Shown piece by piece: positions 26,313-35,121 of a stretch of 64,000 bases of DNA. This DNA is from Arthrobacter ruber (GTDB taxonomy: Bacteria; Actinomycetota; Actinomycetes; Actinomycetales; Micrococcaceae), in assembly GCF_002954225.1 (NCBI RefSeq), contig NZ_PPTH01000017.1:501311-565310 (forward strand), read 5' to 3'. Made by a program: the position numbers and the translations under genes. The first letter of the stretch is position 1; each line of letters begins with the position of its first letter. Under the pieces are notes generated by a model. The model did not search any database and had not been told where the DNA came from. It saw only the letters and a list, made by a program, of their open reading frames with translations.

Positions 26313-26911
26313 TCCGCCTGGTCCTCGCCGACGACGAACACCTGATCCGAGGAGCCCTCGAAGCCCTGCTGGGGCTCGAACCCGACCTCGAGATCGTGGC
26401 CAGCACCGACAACGGGACGGACGCCGTGCGCCTCGCGAAGGAGCACGTACCGGATGTCTGCGTCCTGGATCTCGAGATGCCCCCCACGGACGGCATCTAT
26501 GCCGCGGAGGAGATCCTCCGGAGCGTCGCGACGCGCGTGGTGATCGTCACGCGGCACGCCCGGCCGGGCGTGCTCCGCCGCGCGCTGGCAAGCAGGGTCG
26601 CCGGATTCGTGCCCAAGTCGACCCCCGCCGACCAGCTCGCGAACGTCATCCGGGACGTCGCCGCCGGGCGCCGGTACGTGGACCCGGACATCGCCGCGAG
26701 CGCGCTGACCGGCGAGTCCTGCCCCCTGACGGCCCGGGAACTGGATGTCCTGCGCCATGGCCGGCAGGGCGCCAGCGTCCAGGCGATCGCCCGTGAACTG
26801 CACCTGGCGCCGGGGACGGTCCGGAACTACGTGTCCTCGGCGATGGCGAAGCTCGGCGCACCGTCACGCCACGACGCCGCCGCGAGGGCGTGGGAACAAG
26901 GCTGGATCTGA
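26309..26911 (+). CDS. NarL/LuxR-family response regulator
   Basis: Predicted 200-residue regulator. The receiver domain (residues 1-118) has the acidic pair DDE (9-11), phospho-acceptor Asp54 in LDLEMPPTDG and the conserved Lys in VPKSTPADQ. The LuxR-type helix-turn-helix is at about 133-190 (LTARELDVLRHG, AIARELHLAPGTVRNYVSS). The ATG has GGGGAGGA 6 nt upstream and is coupled to the kinase. The likely target is the palindrome at 24939-24960. Confidence 0.93.
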   Translation: MIRLVLADDEHLIRGALEALLGLEPDLEIVASTDNGTDAVRLAKEHVPDVCVLDLEMPPTDGIYAAEEILRSVATRVVIVTRHARPGVLRRALASRVAGFVPKSTPADQLANVIRDVAAGRRYVDPDIAASALTGESCPLTARELDVLRHGRQGASVQAIARELHLAPGTVRNYVSSAMAKLGAPSRHDAAARAWEQGWI

Positions 26912-26948
26912 CGTGCCCGGCCCTCAGGGGGTGTGGGAGCATTGCGTC

Positions 26949-27545
26949 ATGACTGAACAGCAGCCTGCCGGTCCCGTGGTCCCCGCTCCCGGCACCCCCG
27001 AGACCCCGCAGGGCGGCGCACCCGCCGTCCCCGGGCAGGCGGACAACCGTCCCGCGACGCTCGCCGAGCTCGTGGACGAGCCCGCGAAGGTCATGCGGAT
27101 CGGGACCATGCTCAAGCAACTGCTGGAGGAGGTCCGGTCCGCGCCGCTCGACGACGCCGGCCGCACGCGCCTCGCCTCCATCCACGAGCGCTCCGTCCAG
27201 GAGCTCGAGGACGGCCTCGCCCCCGAGCTCGTCGAGGAACTGCACCGCATCAACCTGCCCTTCGACGACGACACGGTGCCCACCGACGCGGAGCTGCGTG
27301 TGGCCCAGGCCCAGCTCGTGGGCTGGCTCGAGGGCCTCTTCCACGGCATCCAGGCCGCGCTCGCCGCGCAGCAGATGGCCAACCAGCAGCTCGCGGCCCG
27401 GCTTCAACTCCGTGAGCTGCCGCCCGGCACGGTGATCGCGCCCGGCGTCGTCATCGGCGAGGACGGCGAACCCCGGCGCACCCCGCCCGTGCGGCAGGCC
27501 CAGGCGTCCCCCGCGGACAGCCACGGACCCGGCCAGTACCTCTGA
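26949..27545 (+). CDS. bpa: Bacterial proteasome activator Bpa (DUF2587)
   Basis: Predicted 198-residue ATP-independent proteasome activator. After a Pro-rich disordered start (1-35) comes the four-helix bundle (about 36-155, with MLKQLLEEVRSAPLDD and ELHRINLPFDDDTVP) and a disordered tail. It ends in GQYL, the C-terminal motif by which mycobacterial Bpa docks on the 20S proteasome and opens its gate. The ATG at 26949 has GGGAG about 9 nt upstream. The window has no proteasome genes. The next gene follows after 8 nt and is probably co-transcribed. Confidence 0.92.
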   Translation: MTEQQPAGPVVPAPGTPETPQGGAPAVPGQADNRPATLAELVDEPAKVMRIGTMLKQLLEEVRSAPLDDAGRTRLASIHERSVQELEDGLAPELVEELHRINLPFDDDTVPTDAELRVAQAQLVGWLEGLFHGIQAALAAQQMANQQLAARLQLRELPPGTVIAPGVVIGEDGEPRRTPPVRQAQASPADSHGPGQYL

Positions 27546-27553
27546 GAGCGTAG

Positions 27554-28021
27554 GTGGCATTCTTCGCTGCGGCGCGGCAGGGGCGGAAGGACGACGCCGA
27601 GCTGGGCACCGGGGTGTGGCGGCGTGCGCACGACCGCTTCCGCCGCGGACTCGACCGCTATCACCAGATCCTCGAAGGCATCGAGGACGACGACGTCTAC
27701 AACGAACTCGTGCAGGTCGCCGACGACCTGGGCGCCATGCTCCCGCGGGTCCGCGCGATCTGCGTCCGTGCCCAGGCCTCGTCACCGAGCACGGGCCTCG
27801 ACATCCCCGGGGCGCTCCTGCAGGTGCACCGTGCGCTGTCCCGTGCAGGCAACACGCTGGCGACGACGGCCGAGGCGGCCGCGATGACCCGGCTCGACGG
27901 CGAGCGGTGGGGCATCGCGTCCTCCGGGCTCGACAACGTGCGGCGCCGCGCCCAGCTGGTGGCGGAGGACATCGAGGAAGCCGAACGGTCCATGCCGGGC
28001 GCCGGGGAGCGGACTCAGTAG
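27554..28021 (+). CDS. Conserved hypothetical helical protein downstream of bpa
   Basis: Predicted 155-residue soluble protein with a GTG start preceded by GAGAGCGTAG. The sequence is rich in Ala, Arg and Leu and looks wholly helical (FRRGLDRYHQILEGIED, VHRALSRAGNTLATTAEAA), without known catalytic motifs or membrane segments. I do not recognise a named family. The 8-nt gap to bpa suggests a functional link to the proteasome activator. Its stop overlaps the convergent gene's last codons by 7 nt. Confidence 0.7.
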   Translation: MAFFAAARQGRKDDAELGTGVWRRAHDRFRRGLDRYHQILEGIEDDDVYNELVQVADDLGAMLPRVRAICVRAQASSPSTGLDIPGALLQVHRALSRAGNTLATTAEAAAMTRLDGERWGIASSGLDNVRRRAQLVAEDIEEAERSMPGAGERTQ

Positions 28022-29640
28022 AACAGCAGGGTGCTCCCCGGGTCCACGGCGATGTCCCAGACCTCGAGTTCCTGCCCGCCGCACTCACCGCGTCCACCGG
28101 TCGGCACCCCCCGGATAAACGGCGTGGACCGGTCGTCGTCCACATAGGGGTAGCCGCGTTCGTTGAGGACGGTCAGGATGCGGTGACGGACGGGCGGATC
28201 GCCGTCCGTGGAGGTGCCCACCTGCTCGCGTTCGTAGGCGGAGAAGCCCTCCGGCCAGCGCAGGAGGACCAGGCGGCCGTCGTACGTGAACATCACGCAG
28301 GCCCTCGTGCCCTTGACGCCCATGCGGAACGTCCCCTGGAGGTTCTCCGGCTGATCCGATGCGTCGCGGTCCCGGTCGGGGCGCACGCCGACGACCACCG
28401 CGGGGTCCAGCGCCCCGGGAGGTTCCCCGCTCGTGTCGAGCACGAGTTCACCCGGCGGCATGGCCCGGATGGTGTTGCGCAGATCCTCCGGCAGGGGCAC
28501 TGGCTCGCCGGCGGGCGTGGCCGCCTCCGGTGCCCGCCGGTTCACGAGAGTGAGCACGGAGCCCTCGCCCTCGATCGGCGTGAGGACGCCGTGCTCGCCG
28601 TGAACGAGGAACATGAGCTGGTTGGGCGGATGGAAGGTCCTGCTGTACGGGCGCTCGAGGGTGCTCCGGCCCGTGACATCGACGGTGAGCACCCGCTCCG
28701 CCGATTCGCCCTTCAGCGTCTGCACCACGGAGGCGTTCCGCAGGATCCGCACCTCGCCGTCGATCACCGATGCCCGGATCTCTGCGGCGGCCACGACGGC
28801 GACGACGTCGGCCGACTCGAACAGGTGGGCCGTCCCGCTCGTGGGACCGGTCGCCTGGCGTGCGAGGAAGGCTGCGACGACCGCCGCGATCAGCAGGAGG
28901 CAGGTGGAGCCGATGATCGTCCGGGCCCTCCGGTTCGGAGCGGCACCGACGTCGTCGGCCGGGGTCCCGGTGATCATCCGCGCCGGGACGGGTGCCGGAG
29001 TGGAGGGGCTGTCCGGCGGCTCGGCGCCGGATGGTGCCCGGGCGTTCGGCGGGGCGTTGGGAGGCGGGCCCTCGGAGATGTGATCGAAGGTCCCGTCCGG
29101 GGGATCGGCGCCCGATGCTGCAGGAGCATCCGGCAGGGCGCGCAGTGCACGGCGGCTGCGTCCGAGGTCGTCCTCGGTGACGGAGCGGGCGGGATCGGCG
29201 GCGGTCAGGACGGCGGCGAGGGTGGCCTGTCCCGGTCCTGCCGACAGGTGCCCGCACATGGCCTCGACCGCGGTGAGGCGGCCGGGATCCTGCCCCGACG
29301 CCCTCGCCGCGGCCTCGGTGTCGAGGCCGTCCCAGTGACGCAGCAGGAGGAACTCCCTCTCCCCGGGCGAGAGGGCGGCGAGGGCGGCCTGCAGGTCCCT
29401 GTTGCCCTCGACGCGGGGAGGGAGCGACGGCGGCAGGAATCGTTGCAGGGACGCCCGGGCCTCGGTGACGAGGAGGATGCGCACGGCAGCAGGGGTGGCC
29501 CGAGGGGCGACTGCTTCGACGGCTTCGACCGCGTCGACCGCCACGTCCACGGCGAGCCGTGCGGACCTCGAGCGCCGGAAGGCGTAGAGGTAGGCGTCGT
29601 CGTGCAGGGCGACCCGCACCGGTTCGTCCATCGCGCCCAT
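28015..29640 (-). CDS. Membrane-anchored protein with a sigma-region-4-like cytoplasmic segment
   Basis: Predicted 541-residue protein in three parts. Residues 1-165 are helical and include ALSPGEREFLLLRHWDGL, which resembles region 4 of sigma-70/ECF factors. Residues 170-238 are Pro- and Ala-rich. One membrane helix (TIIGSTCLLLIAAVVAAFLA, 241-260) precedes an extracytoplasmic domain of about 280 residues that I do not recognise; it looks beta-rich. The ATG at 29638-29640 has an excellent site (GGAGGT, 5 nt). The topology would suit a membrane-held regulator, but a real sigma region 2 is not visible, so promoter recognition is doubtful. Confidence 0.6.
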   Translation of the reverse strand: MGAMDEPVRVALHDDAYLYAFRRSRSARLAVDVAVDAVEAVEAVAPRATPAAVRILLVTEARASLQRFLPPSLPPRVEGNRDLQAALAALSPGEREFLLLRHWDGLDTEAAARASGQDPGRLTAVEAMCGHLSAGPGQATLAAVLTAADPARSVTEDDLGRSRRALRALPDAPAASGADPPDGTFDHISEGPPPNAPPNARAPSGAEPPDSPSTPAPVPARMITGTPADDVGAAPNRRARTIIGSTCLLLIAAVVAAFLARQATGPTSGTAHLFESADVVAVVAAAEIRASVIDGEVRILRNASVVQTLKGESAERVLTVDVTGRSTLERPYSRTFHPPNQLMFLVHGEHGVLTPIEGEGSVLTLVNRRAPEAATPAGEPVPLPEDLRNTIRAMPPGELVLDTSGEPPGALDPAVVVGVRPDRDRDASDQPENLQGTFRMGVKGTRACVMFTYDGRLVLLRWPEGFSAYEREQVGTSTDGDPPVRHRILTVLNERGYPYVDDDRSTPFIRGVPTGGRGECGGQELEVWDIAVDPGSTLLFY

Positions 29641-29760
29641 CCCACACCTCCGTCATCGCAGGCTGGTCCGTGGGGTCCGCTCCCGGAGCGAATACCTCGC
29701 GGGCTGATAGTTGTCGGCGGAAACAGAAATAAACAGGTCTCCCCGTTAGTTCCCGCCTAT

Positions 29761-30600
29761 ATGACTACATCACCAAACCTTACGTTCACTGACGGCCTCA
29801 CGATCCCCCAGCTCGGGTACGGCGTGTGGCAGGTTGAGGACAATGTCGCCGAGGACGTCGTGGGCAAGGCCTTCAAGGCCGGCTACCGCCACATCGACAC
29901 CGCCAAGATCTACGGGAACGAAGCGGGCGTGGGACGCGCGATCGCGTCGTCGGGCCTGAGCCGTGACGAGATGTTCATCACCACCAAGCTGTGGAACGCG
30001 GACCAGGGCTACGAGAGCACGCTCAAGGCGTTCGACGAGTCCATGGAGCGCCTCGGACTGGAGACGCTCGACCTCTACCTCATCCACTGGCTCCAGCCCA
30101 AGCAGGGCAAGTACGTGGACACGTGGAAGGCGTTCATCGAGCTGCAGAAGCAGGGGCGCGTGAGGAGCATCGGCGTCTCGAACTTCACCACCGAAGCGCT
30201 CAAGGAGATCATCGACGAGACCGGCGTGGTTCCGGTCATCAACCAGGTGGAGACCCACCCCTACCTGAACCAGGCCGAACTGCGCGCCTTCGAGGCGGAG
30301 AAGGGCATCCTGCACGAGTCGTGGTCGCCCCTCGGGTCCGGTAAGGGACTGCTCGACGACGCCGTGCTGCAGGACATCGCCGGCAAGCGCAACGCCACCC
30401 CCGCCCAGGTGGTCCTCGCCTGGCACCTCGCGCTCGGCAACGTGGTCATCCCGAAGTCCGTCACGGAGTCGCGCATCATCGAGAACTGGGAATCGCTCGA
30501 CGTGCAGCTCGAGGACGAGGACGTCGAGGCGATCAACGGCCTGGACAAGGGTGCTGCCGGCCGTATCGGTGCCGATCCCGCCACGTCGGACTTCGCCTAA
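29761..30600 (+). CDS. Aldo/keto reductase
   Basis: Predicted 279-residue NADPH-dependent (beta/alpha)8-barrel reductase of the 2,5-diketo-D-gluconate reductase group. The catalytic tetrad is visible: Asp and Tyr in DTAKIYGNE, Lys in TTKLW and His in LIHW. The NADPH-binding segments VSNF and IPKSVTESRI are intact. The ATG at 29761 has no clear Shine-Dalgarno and no perfect -10 at the leaderless distance; TTAGTT 9 nt upstream is the nearest candidate. It is followed by a bidirectional terminator shared with fliW. Confidence 0.92.
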   Translation: MTTSPNLTFTDGLTIPQLGYGVWQVEDNVAEDVVGKAFKAGYRHIDTAKIYGNEAGVGRAIASSGLSRDEMFITTKLWNADQGYESTLKAFDESMERLGLETLDLYLIHWLQPKQGKYVDTWKAFIELQKQGRVRSIGVSNFTTEALKEIIDETGVVPVINQVETHPYLNQAELRAFEAEKGILHESWSPLGSGKGLLDDAVLQDIAGKRNATPAQVVLAWHLALGNVVIPKSVTESRIIENWESLDVQLEDEDVEAINGLDKGAAGRIGADPATSDFA

Positions 30601-30665
30601 CCATTCCCGGCCCGCTCGCGCCCCATGGGTGCTTGCGGCGGGTGCGTGGATACGCGTCATCGACC

Positions 30666-30700
30666 AGAAGAGCCGCCCGGCACTGCCGGGCGGCTCTTCT
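30666..30700. terminator. Bidirectional terminator between the reductase and fliW
   Basis: A perfect 16-bp stem (30666-30681 with 30685-30700) and a 3-nt loop (ACT). It separates convergent genes and marks the left end of the flagellar locus. Confidence 0.85.
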
Positions 30701-30717
30701 CGTGGTGGTGCCGGGCC

Positions 30718-31089
30718 TCAGGCGGCCTGGGCCAGCGCAGCCCGGAGGGGGTAGTCGGTCCCTTCGAGGATCAGCTGGGCGCAGCGTCCCGTCCCGAGGT
30801 CGACGACGATCGGCGCAGCCAGGTTCACGCTGGTGCCGCCCGGACCGGGATTGGCGACGACGAACAGATGGGCCTCGGGCACGTCGGGTCCGAGGACCTC
30901 GCGCTGAGCCTCGGACAGGCGCGGACTGTAGTGGGGCACGTACGTCGCGGCGTCGAGGAGGAACAGACGCACGGCAGGCTCCTCGGCGGCGGTGAGGGTG
31001 AAGAGTCCTTGGGCGCCCGGGACCTCCTCGAGGTTGAAGTCCGTGAGCGGTGCGAGGCCCGGTGGGGGCGTGACGAACGCGGCCCTCAT
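30718..31089 (-). CDS. fliW: Flagellar assembly factor FliW
   Basis: Predicted 123-residue cytosolic protein. The FliW fold is suggested by the short N-terminus leading to PGAQGLFTL, VPHYSPRLS and the segment LFVVANPGPGGTSVNLAAPIVVD, close to the family pattern (vnL.aPivin). FliW binds free flagellin and antagonises the translational repressor CsrA. Its ATG overlaps the flgL stop by ATGA. No csrA follows, unlike Bacillus, so the partner must be encoded elsewhere. Confidence 0.85.
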   Translation of the reverse strand: MRAAFVTPPPGLAPLTDFNLEEVPGAQGLFTLTAAEEPAVRLFLLDAATYVPHYSPRLSEAQREVLGPDVPEAHLFVVANPGPGGTSVNLAAPIVVDLGTGRCAQLILEGTDYPLRAALAQAA

Positions 31090-31961
31090 CGCAGGAAGTC
31101 CATGAGGGAGGGCTGCAGCACGCGGGCCGAGACGGCGAGCGCACCCTGGTAGGCGGTCTCCTGCAGCCTGAGGTCCAGGATGATGGACGCGAGGTCTACG
31201 TCTTCCACGGCGGCGCGTTCTCCTTCGAGTGCCAGCGATGCGTCGGCGACGGCGTCCTTCGCCTCGAGCAGGCGCGCGTGCCGTGTGCCGATCTCGCTGT
31301 GGTGGGCTGTGAGGTCCTGGATGCGCTGCTGCAGCGGCGCGAGGTGGACCGACACGTCCTTGCCGGCGCGCAGGTCCGCGGCGATGCCGTCCAGCAGGGC
31401 GAAGGCCGAGGCGCTGCCGCTGCCGAAGACGGCCGCCCCGTCCGCGTCGACGCGGACGGTCTCATGGGGTCCTACCCTGCGCCCGACCGTCCCTCCGGTC
31501 GCGAACGTGAGGTCCGGCGCGAGGGCGGCGGCAGTGTCGGCGTTCCCCGCGAAGAGGAAACGGCCCGCGTAGGTCGCGTTGGCCTGCGTGGTGAGCTCGG
31601 AGCGCAGCGACTCGACCTCGAGGGCGAGGGCCTCGCGCGCGGCGGGTGGCAGGGAGGAGTTGGAGCCCTGCAGCGTGAGGTCGTTCACGCGGTCCAGCGC
31701 CCGCTTCGACGTCGTCATGGCATTCTCGAGTTGGGTCAGCCAGCCTTCGCCGTTGGAGATGTTGCGGCCGTACTGGGTGGTGGCGCTCATCTCGGCGCGG
31801 ACGCGCAGGGCCTCGGCGGCCGCGGCAGGATCATCCGACGGGCGGGCGATGGCCTTCTGGCTGGACGCCTTCTCCTGCAGGTCCGCAAGACGCGCGAGGT
31901 TCGCCTGCAGGGAACGCTGCGCCCCGTGGAGCATGGTCTGGTTGGTGACACGTGTGATCAT
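31086..31961 (-). CDS. flgL: Flagellar hook-associated protein FlgL (HAP3)
   Basis: Predicted 291-residue hook-filament junction protein related to flagellin. The N-terminal coiled coil (residues 1-130; ITRVTNQTMLHGAQRSLQAN, RPSDDPAAAAEALRVR) and the C-terminal helix (LDLRLQETAYQGALAVSARV) are characteristic. The central domain is short. It is secreted by the flagellar export gate and lies between flgK and fliW in one operon. Confidence 0.92.
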   Translation of the reverse strand: MITRVTNQTMLHGAQRSLQANLARLADLQEKASSQKAIARPSDDPAAAAEALRVRAEMSATTQYGRNISNGEGWLTQLENAMTTSKRALDRVNDLTLQGSNSSLPPAAREALALEVESLRSELTTQANATYAGRFLFAGNADTAAALAPDLTFATGGTVGRRVGPHETVRVDADGAAVFGSGSASAFALLDGIAADLRAGKDVSVHLAPLQQRIQDLTAHHSEIGTRHARLLEAKDAVADASLALEGERAAVEDVDLASIILDLRLQETAYQGALAVSARVLQPSLMDFLR

Positions 31962-31971
31962 GATGGCTCTT

Positions 31972-33357
31972 CTACCGTCCTACGATTCCCATGCGGTTGA
32001 TGAGGACGTCGAGCATCTCGTCGACGGCCGTCATCACGCGTGCTGCGCCCTGGTATGCGTGCTGGTACTGCAGCAGGTTGACCTGCTCCTCGTCCATGCT
32101 GACCGATGTGGCGCCGAGCTGCTGCTGCAGTGCGGTGGTCGCGGACACCTCGGCGAGGGCGTTTCCCTGCAGTTCGGCGCGCGCGGCGGCGCCGAGACCC
32201 GTGACGAAGGCGGACCAGACGGCGTCGGGCGATCCCGCCCCGGTGCCGATCCCCGAGATCGCGTCGGCCACCGAGCCGTCATGGGCGCCCGATCCGGGAG
32301 CGCCCGCGGCGAGGTCCTCGCGGCGGGTCGGCAGGACGGTGAGCGAGGCCGCGGGGCGGCCCGGCTGGTGGGCGAAGAACGGGCCCTTGCCCGTGCCGCT
32401 GTGGAGGGCGTTCACCTGGTCGGCGAGTGTCGCCGCGAAGGCGTCGTACCCGTCGGCCGCCTGGGCAAGGGCGCCGCCCGCCTCGGCGGGGGCGAGGAGC
32501 GAGAGCGTGGCCGCGAGTTCGCCGCTCTCCACGCCAGCCGGGGCGCCGGGCCGGTGGGTCCATTCCACCTGGACGGCGCCGGCACCGCCGAGCTGGATGG
32601 GCCCGGTGACCTGCAGGGCGCGCGCGGTGGTGCCCGCGACGAGCGGGTTGCCGGCCAGCAGGACGTCGGCTGTGCCGTCGGGATTGTCACGGACCGTGGC
32701 CCCGGTCAGTCCGGCGAGCGTCGCCGTCAGGGTGGTGCGGCGGTCCACGAGCTCGTTGGCCGGGGCGCCGGCGGCGACGCTGGAGCGGATCTGCCGGTTC
32801 AGGTCGGCGACCTGGGCAGCAGCGTCGTTGACCTCCGCGACGAGGCCGGTCGCCGAGGAGCGGACCGTCGCCCACTGCTGCTCGACCTCGCGGTAGCCCG
32901 CGGCGATCCGGGAGGTGAGCTGCCCTGCCGCCGCGAGGAGCGCCGACGCCGGGGCGTCCTTCTCGGGCTGGTTGGAGACGCCCTGCCAGCCCGCCCAGAA
33001 CTTCTGCAGGGAGTCTGACACACCGGTGGTGCCGGGCTCCTTCAGGCCGTCCTCGAGCGCGGAGTAGGCCTGGGCGCGCACGCTCGTGTAACCGGCGGCC
33101 CCGGCGGTGATGCGGACACGTGCTTCGAGGTGCGCATCACCGAGGCGGGCGATGCCCTGGACGAGCACGCCCTCGCCCGAGCGCGTGCCGGTGCTGAAGA
33201 GTGTCGGACGCACCGGCGCGGCGGCGGAGGTCTCGAGGCGCTGGCGCGTGTACCCCTGCGTGGTCGCGTTGGCGATGTTCTGCCCGGTGACGTCGAGGCC
33301 GGCGCGGGCGGCGGCGAGCCCTGAGTAGGCCGTGGTCAGTCCGCTGAATGTGCTCAT
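31972..33357 (-). CDS. flgK: Flagellar hook-associated protein FlgK (HAP1)
   Basis: Predicted 461-residue junction protein. The N-terminus STFSGLTTAYSGLAAARAGL with VTGQNIANATTQGYTRQR is the rod/hook/HAP signature. The C-terminal helix (SMDEEQVNLLQYQHAYQGAA) ends as in FlgK. It forms the hook-filament junction with FlgL. It lies 7 nt downstream of flgN, its probable chaperone gene. Confidence 0.93.
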   Translation of the reverse strand: MSTFSGLTTAYSGLAAARAGLDVTGQNIANATTQGYTRQRLETSAAAPVRPTLFSTGTRSGEGVLVQGIARLGDAHLEARVRITAGAAGYTSVRAQAYSALEDGLKEPGTTGVSDSLQKFWAGWQGVSNQPEKDAPASALLAAAGQLTSRIAAGYREVEQQWATVRSSATGLVAEVNDAAAQVADLNRQIRSSVAAGAPANELVDRRTTLTATLAGLTGATVRDNPDGTADVLLAGNPLVAGTTARALQVTGPIQLGGAGAVQVEWTHRPGAPAGVESGELAATLSLLAPAEAGGALAQAADGYDAFAATLADQVNALHSGTGKGPFFAHQPGRPAASLTVLPTRREDLAAGAPGSGAHDGSVADAISGIGTGAGSPDAVWSAFVTGLGAAARAELQGNALAEVSATTALQQQLGATSVSMDEEQVNLLQYQHAYQGAARVMTAVDEMLDVLINRMGIVGR

Positions 33358-33364
33358 CGTCCCG

Positions 33365-33850
33365 TCACAGATCCTTGTCGAGGAGGGTGGGTTGTCCGGC
33401 TCCCTGCAGGGCGGCGCCGTCGGCGGCGTACGTGCCCGTCCCGGTGCCGATCCCGGCGAGGGTCTCCTGGGTGGACCGGCTGGCCGCCCTCAGGAACTGC
33501 TGGTTGGTGTCGCGCAGCGCGCCGATCTGGGCGACCAGGACGGTCATGGCCTGCAGGTGCGCGGAGAGCAGTTCCTGCCAGGGTCCCTCGGGGGCCACCG
33601 CGGCCAGTTCGCGGAGTGTCGCGCCGTCATCGAGGCCCCACGCGGCGGCGACGCCGGAGGCGTGCACCGCCCGGGCCAGCCCGATGTCGCGCAGGCGCTC
33701 GAGCACCTGCTCCACCTCGCGGGTGGCGTGCTGCAGCCAGCGGGTCTTGCCGGAAGTGAGCAGCAGCTGCTCCTCCTCGAGCTTGAAGACGAGGAGTTCG
33801 AGCAGTTCACGTTCCTGCCACAGCAGGGCGGACAGATCCTGGGGACTCAC
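33365..33850 (-). CDS. flgN: FlgN-family export chaperone
   Basis: Predicted 161-residue helical protein of the FlgN type (LSALLWQERELLELLVFKLEEEQLLLTSG at the start, with a coiled-coil body). It would hold FlgK and FlgL before export. The GTG start has a textbook site, AAGGAGGTGGGACG. It is the first gene of the flgN-flgK-flgL-fliW operon and is preceded by a sigma-28-type promoter with a 46-nt leader. In the leader CTTCC could pair with GGAAG at the ribosome binding site. Confidence 0.85.
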   Translation of the reverse strand: MSPQDLSALLWQERELLELLVFKLEEEQLLLTSGKTRWLQHATREVEQVLERLRDIGLARAVHASGVAAAWGLDDGATLRELAAVAPEGPWQELLSAHLQAMTVLVAQIGALRDTNQQFLRAASRSTQETLAGIGTGTGTYAADGAALQGAGQPTLLDKDL

Positions 33851-33896
33851 CGTCCCACCTCCTTCCCGGTGTCACAGACTTGTGGAACAGGAAGAA

Positions 33897-33923
33897 CTAT
33901 CGGCATCGGCCGCTGTGGCGTTA
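33897..33923 (-). promoter_or_regulatory. Sigma-28 (FliA/WhiG)-type promoter of flgN
   Basis: On the minus strand TAAC (33920-33923) is separated by exactly 15 nt from GCCGATAG (33897-33904). This is close to the FliA/SigD/WhiG consensus TAAA-N15-GCCGATAA and is the best -10 of the five such sites in the window. Confidence 0.8.
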
Positions 33924-34021
33924 GCGATGTCCCTGAGCGCGTCGGCTCGATCGCTCGCACCGCAGCCCGGATGCGGGCCGCGCGTCGACCAGGAGGCGTC
34001 GCGGGAGAACCTGCGCGCGGA

Positions 34022-35044
34022 TCAGTGGGAAGCCGGGTCCGCGTGGTCCTTCCCCGGCCGGTGTCCGGCGACCGCAGCGCGGATATCGCCTCCCTCGTGC
34101 TCTCCCTTCTTCCCGAACGGGAGCGCCTTCAGCAGCGGGTGCACCACGGCCATGACGACGGAGCCCCAGGCGAAGCCGAGGATCGCGGAGCACAGGGTGT
34201 TCACGAGCCAGGCCAGGAAGCCGCCCACCACCGCGACGCCGGCGAAGGGGTGCTCGAGGACATGGACGAGGTCGTACGGCGCATGCCACCCCAGGTCGTA
34301 GACGCCCTGCAGCATGATGTGGCCACCGACCCACAGCATGGCGACCGTGCCGACGACGGTGATCACGGTCAGCACGGAAGGCATTCCCCGCACGAGCAGC
34401 CCGCCGAGGCGCTGCGCGCCGGCGGAGTCCTTGGTGGTCAGGTGCAGACCGATGTCGTCCATCTTGACGATCAGTCCGACGGCGCCGTACACGAGCACCG
34501 TGATCGCCAGTGCGACGACGACCAGGATGAGGGCCTTGGCCCACAGGGACTCGTCGGCCACCTCGTTCATCGAGATGACCATGATCTCGCAGGAGAGGAT
34601 GAAGTCGGTGGTGATGGCACCCTTGGTGACCTTCGCCTCGGCCTCCGGTCCGCGTTCGACCGCCGGGGCCTTCTCGGCCGCGTGGTGGCCGCGGAGCTTG
34701 TGCCACACCTTCTCGGCACCCTCGTAGCACAGGTAGGTACCGCCCAGCATGAGGATGAACGGGATGATGCCCGGGACGAAGGCGCTGATGAGCAGCAGCG
34801 CCGGCAGGATGATCAGCAGCTTGTTGCGCAGCGAGCCCCAGAAGATTCGCTTGATCATCGGCAGTTCGCGGGACGGATCCGCCCCGGAGACGTACTGCGG
34901 GGTGACGGCGGCGTCGTCGATCACCACACCGGCAGCCTTGACCCCCGCCCTCGCGGCCCCGGCAGCGACGTCGTCCGCCGAGGCGGCAGCTATACGGGCG
35001 ATGGCTGCGACGTCGTCGAGCAGGGCGACGAGGCCGCCGCTCAC
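34022..35044 (-). CDS. DUF808 family membrane protein
   Basis: Predicted 340-residue inner membrane protein of the YedI/DUF808 family. The soluble N-terminus GGLVALLDDVAAIARIAAAS and the IDDAAVTPQYV segment are typical. About seven hydrophobic helices follow between residues 85 and 320. Function is unknown. The GTG at 35042-35044 has GGAGG 6 nt upstream and overlaps the stop of a 24-codon upstream peptide (GTGA). It has no obvious flagellar role despite its position between flgN and the GGDEF/EAL gene. Confidence 0.85.
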   Translation of the reverse strand: MSGGLVALLDDVAAIARIAAASADDVAAGAARAGVKAAGVVIDDAAVTPQYVSGADPSRELPMIKRIFWGSLRNKLLIILPALLLISAFVPGIIPFILMLGGTYLCYEGAEKVWHKLRGHHAAEKAPAVERGPEAEAKVTKGAITTDFILSCEIMVISMNEVADESLWAKALILVVVALAITVLVYGAVGLIVKMDDIGLHLTTKDSAGAQRLGGLLVRGMPSVLTVITVVGTVAMLWVGGHIMLQGVYDLGWHAPYDLVHVLEHPFAGVAVVGGFLAWLVNTLCSAILGFAWGSVVMAVVHPLLKALPFGKKGEHEGGDIRAAVAGHRPGKDHADPASH

Positions 35045-35115
35045 AGCTCGCCTCCGAGCTGTGCGGGAGCGGACTTCAGAGCGTGGACCCAACGGTCGGG
35101 GCGCGGATTCGGCAT
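35041..35115 (-). CDS. 24-residue leader peptide coupled to the DUF808 gene
   Basis: A short reading frame beginning MPNPRPDRWVHALK starts at ATG 35113-35115. A perfect TATACT -10 ends 6 nt before it, so the transcript would start at this codon. The frame ends in TGA overlapping the DUF808 GTG by 4 nt, and it contains the GGAGG ribosome binding site of that gene. Translation of this peptide would therefore deliver ribosomes to DUF808. No family is recognised; it may be a regulatory leader or a real small protein. Confidence 0.5.
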   Translation of the reverse strand: MPNPRPDRWVHALKSAPAQLGGEL

Positions 35116-35121
35116 GGTCGA

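Noticed and set aside
29711..29760. A sigma-28 or leaderless promoter before the aldo/keto reductase (CTGATAG nearby)
   Set aside because: No TAAC-like -35 at 15-16 nt, and the gene is not flagellar; the nearest hexamer TTAGTT does not fit TANNNT at the right distance.
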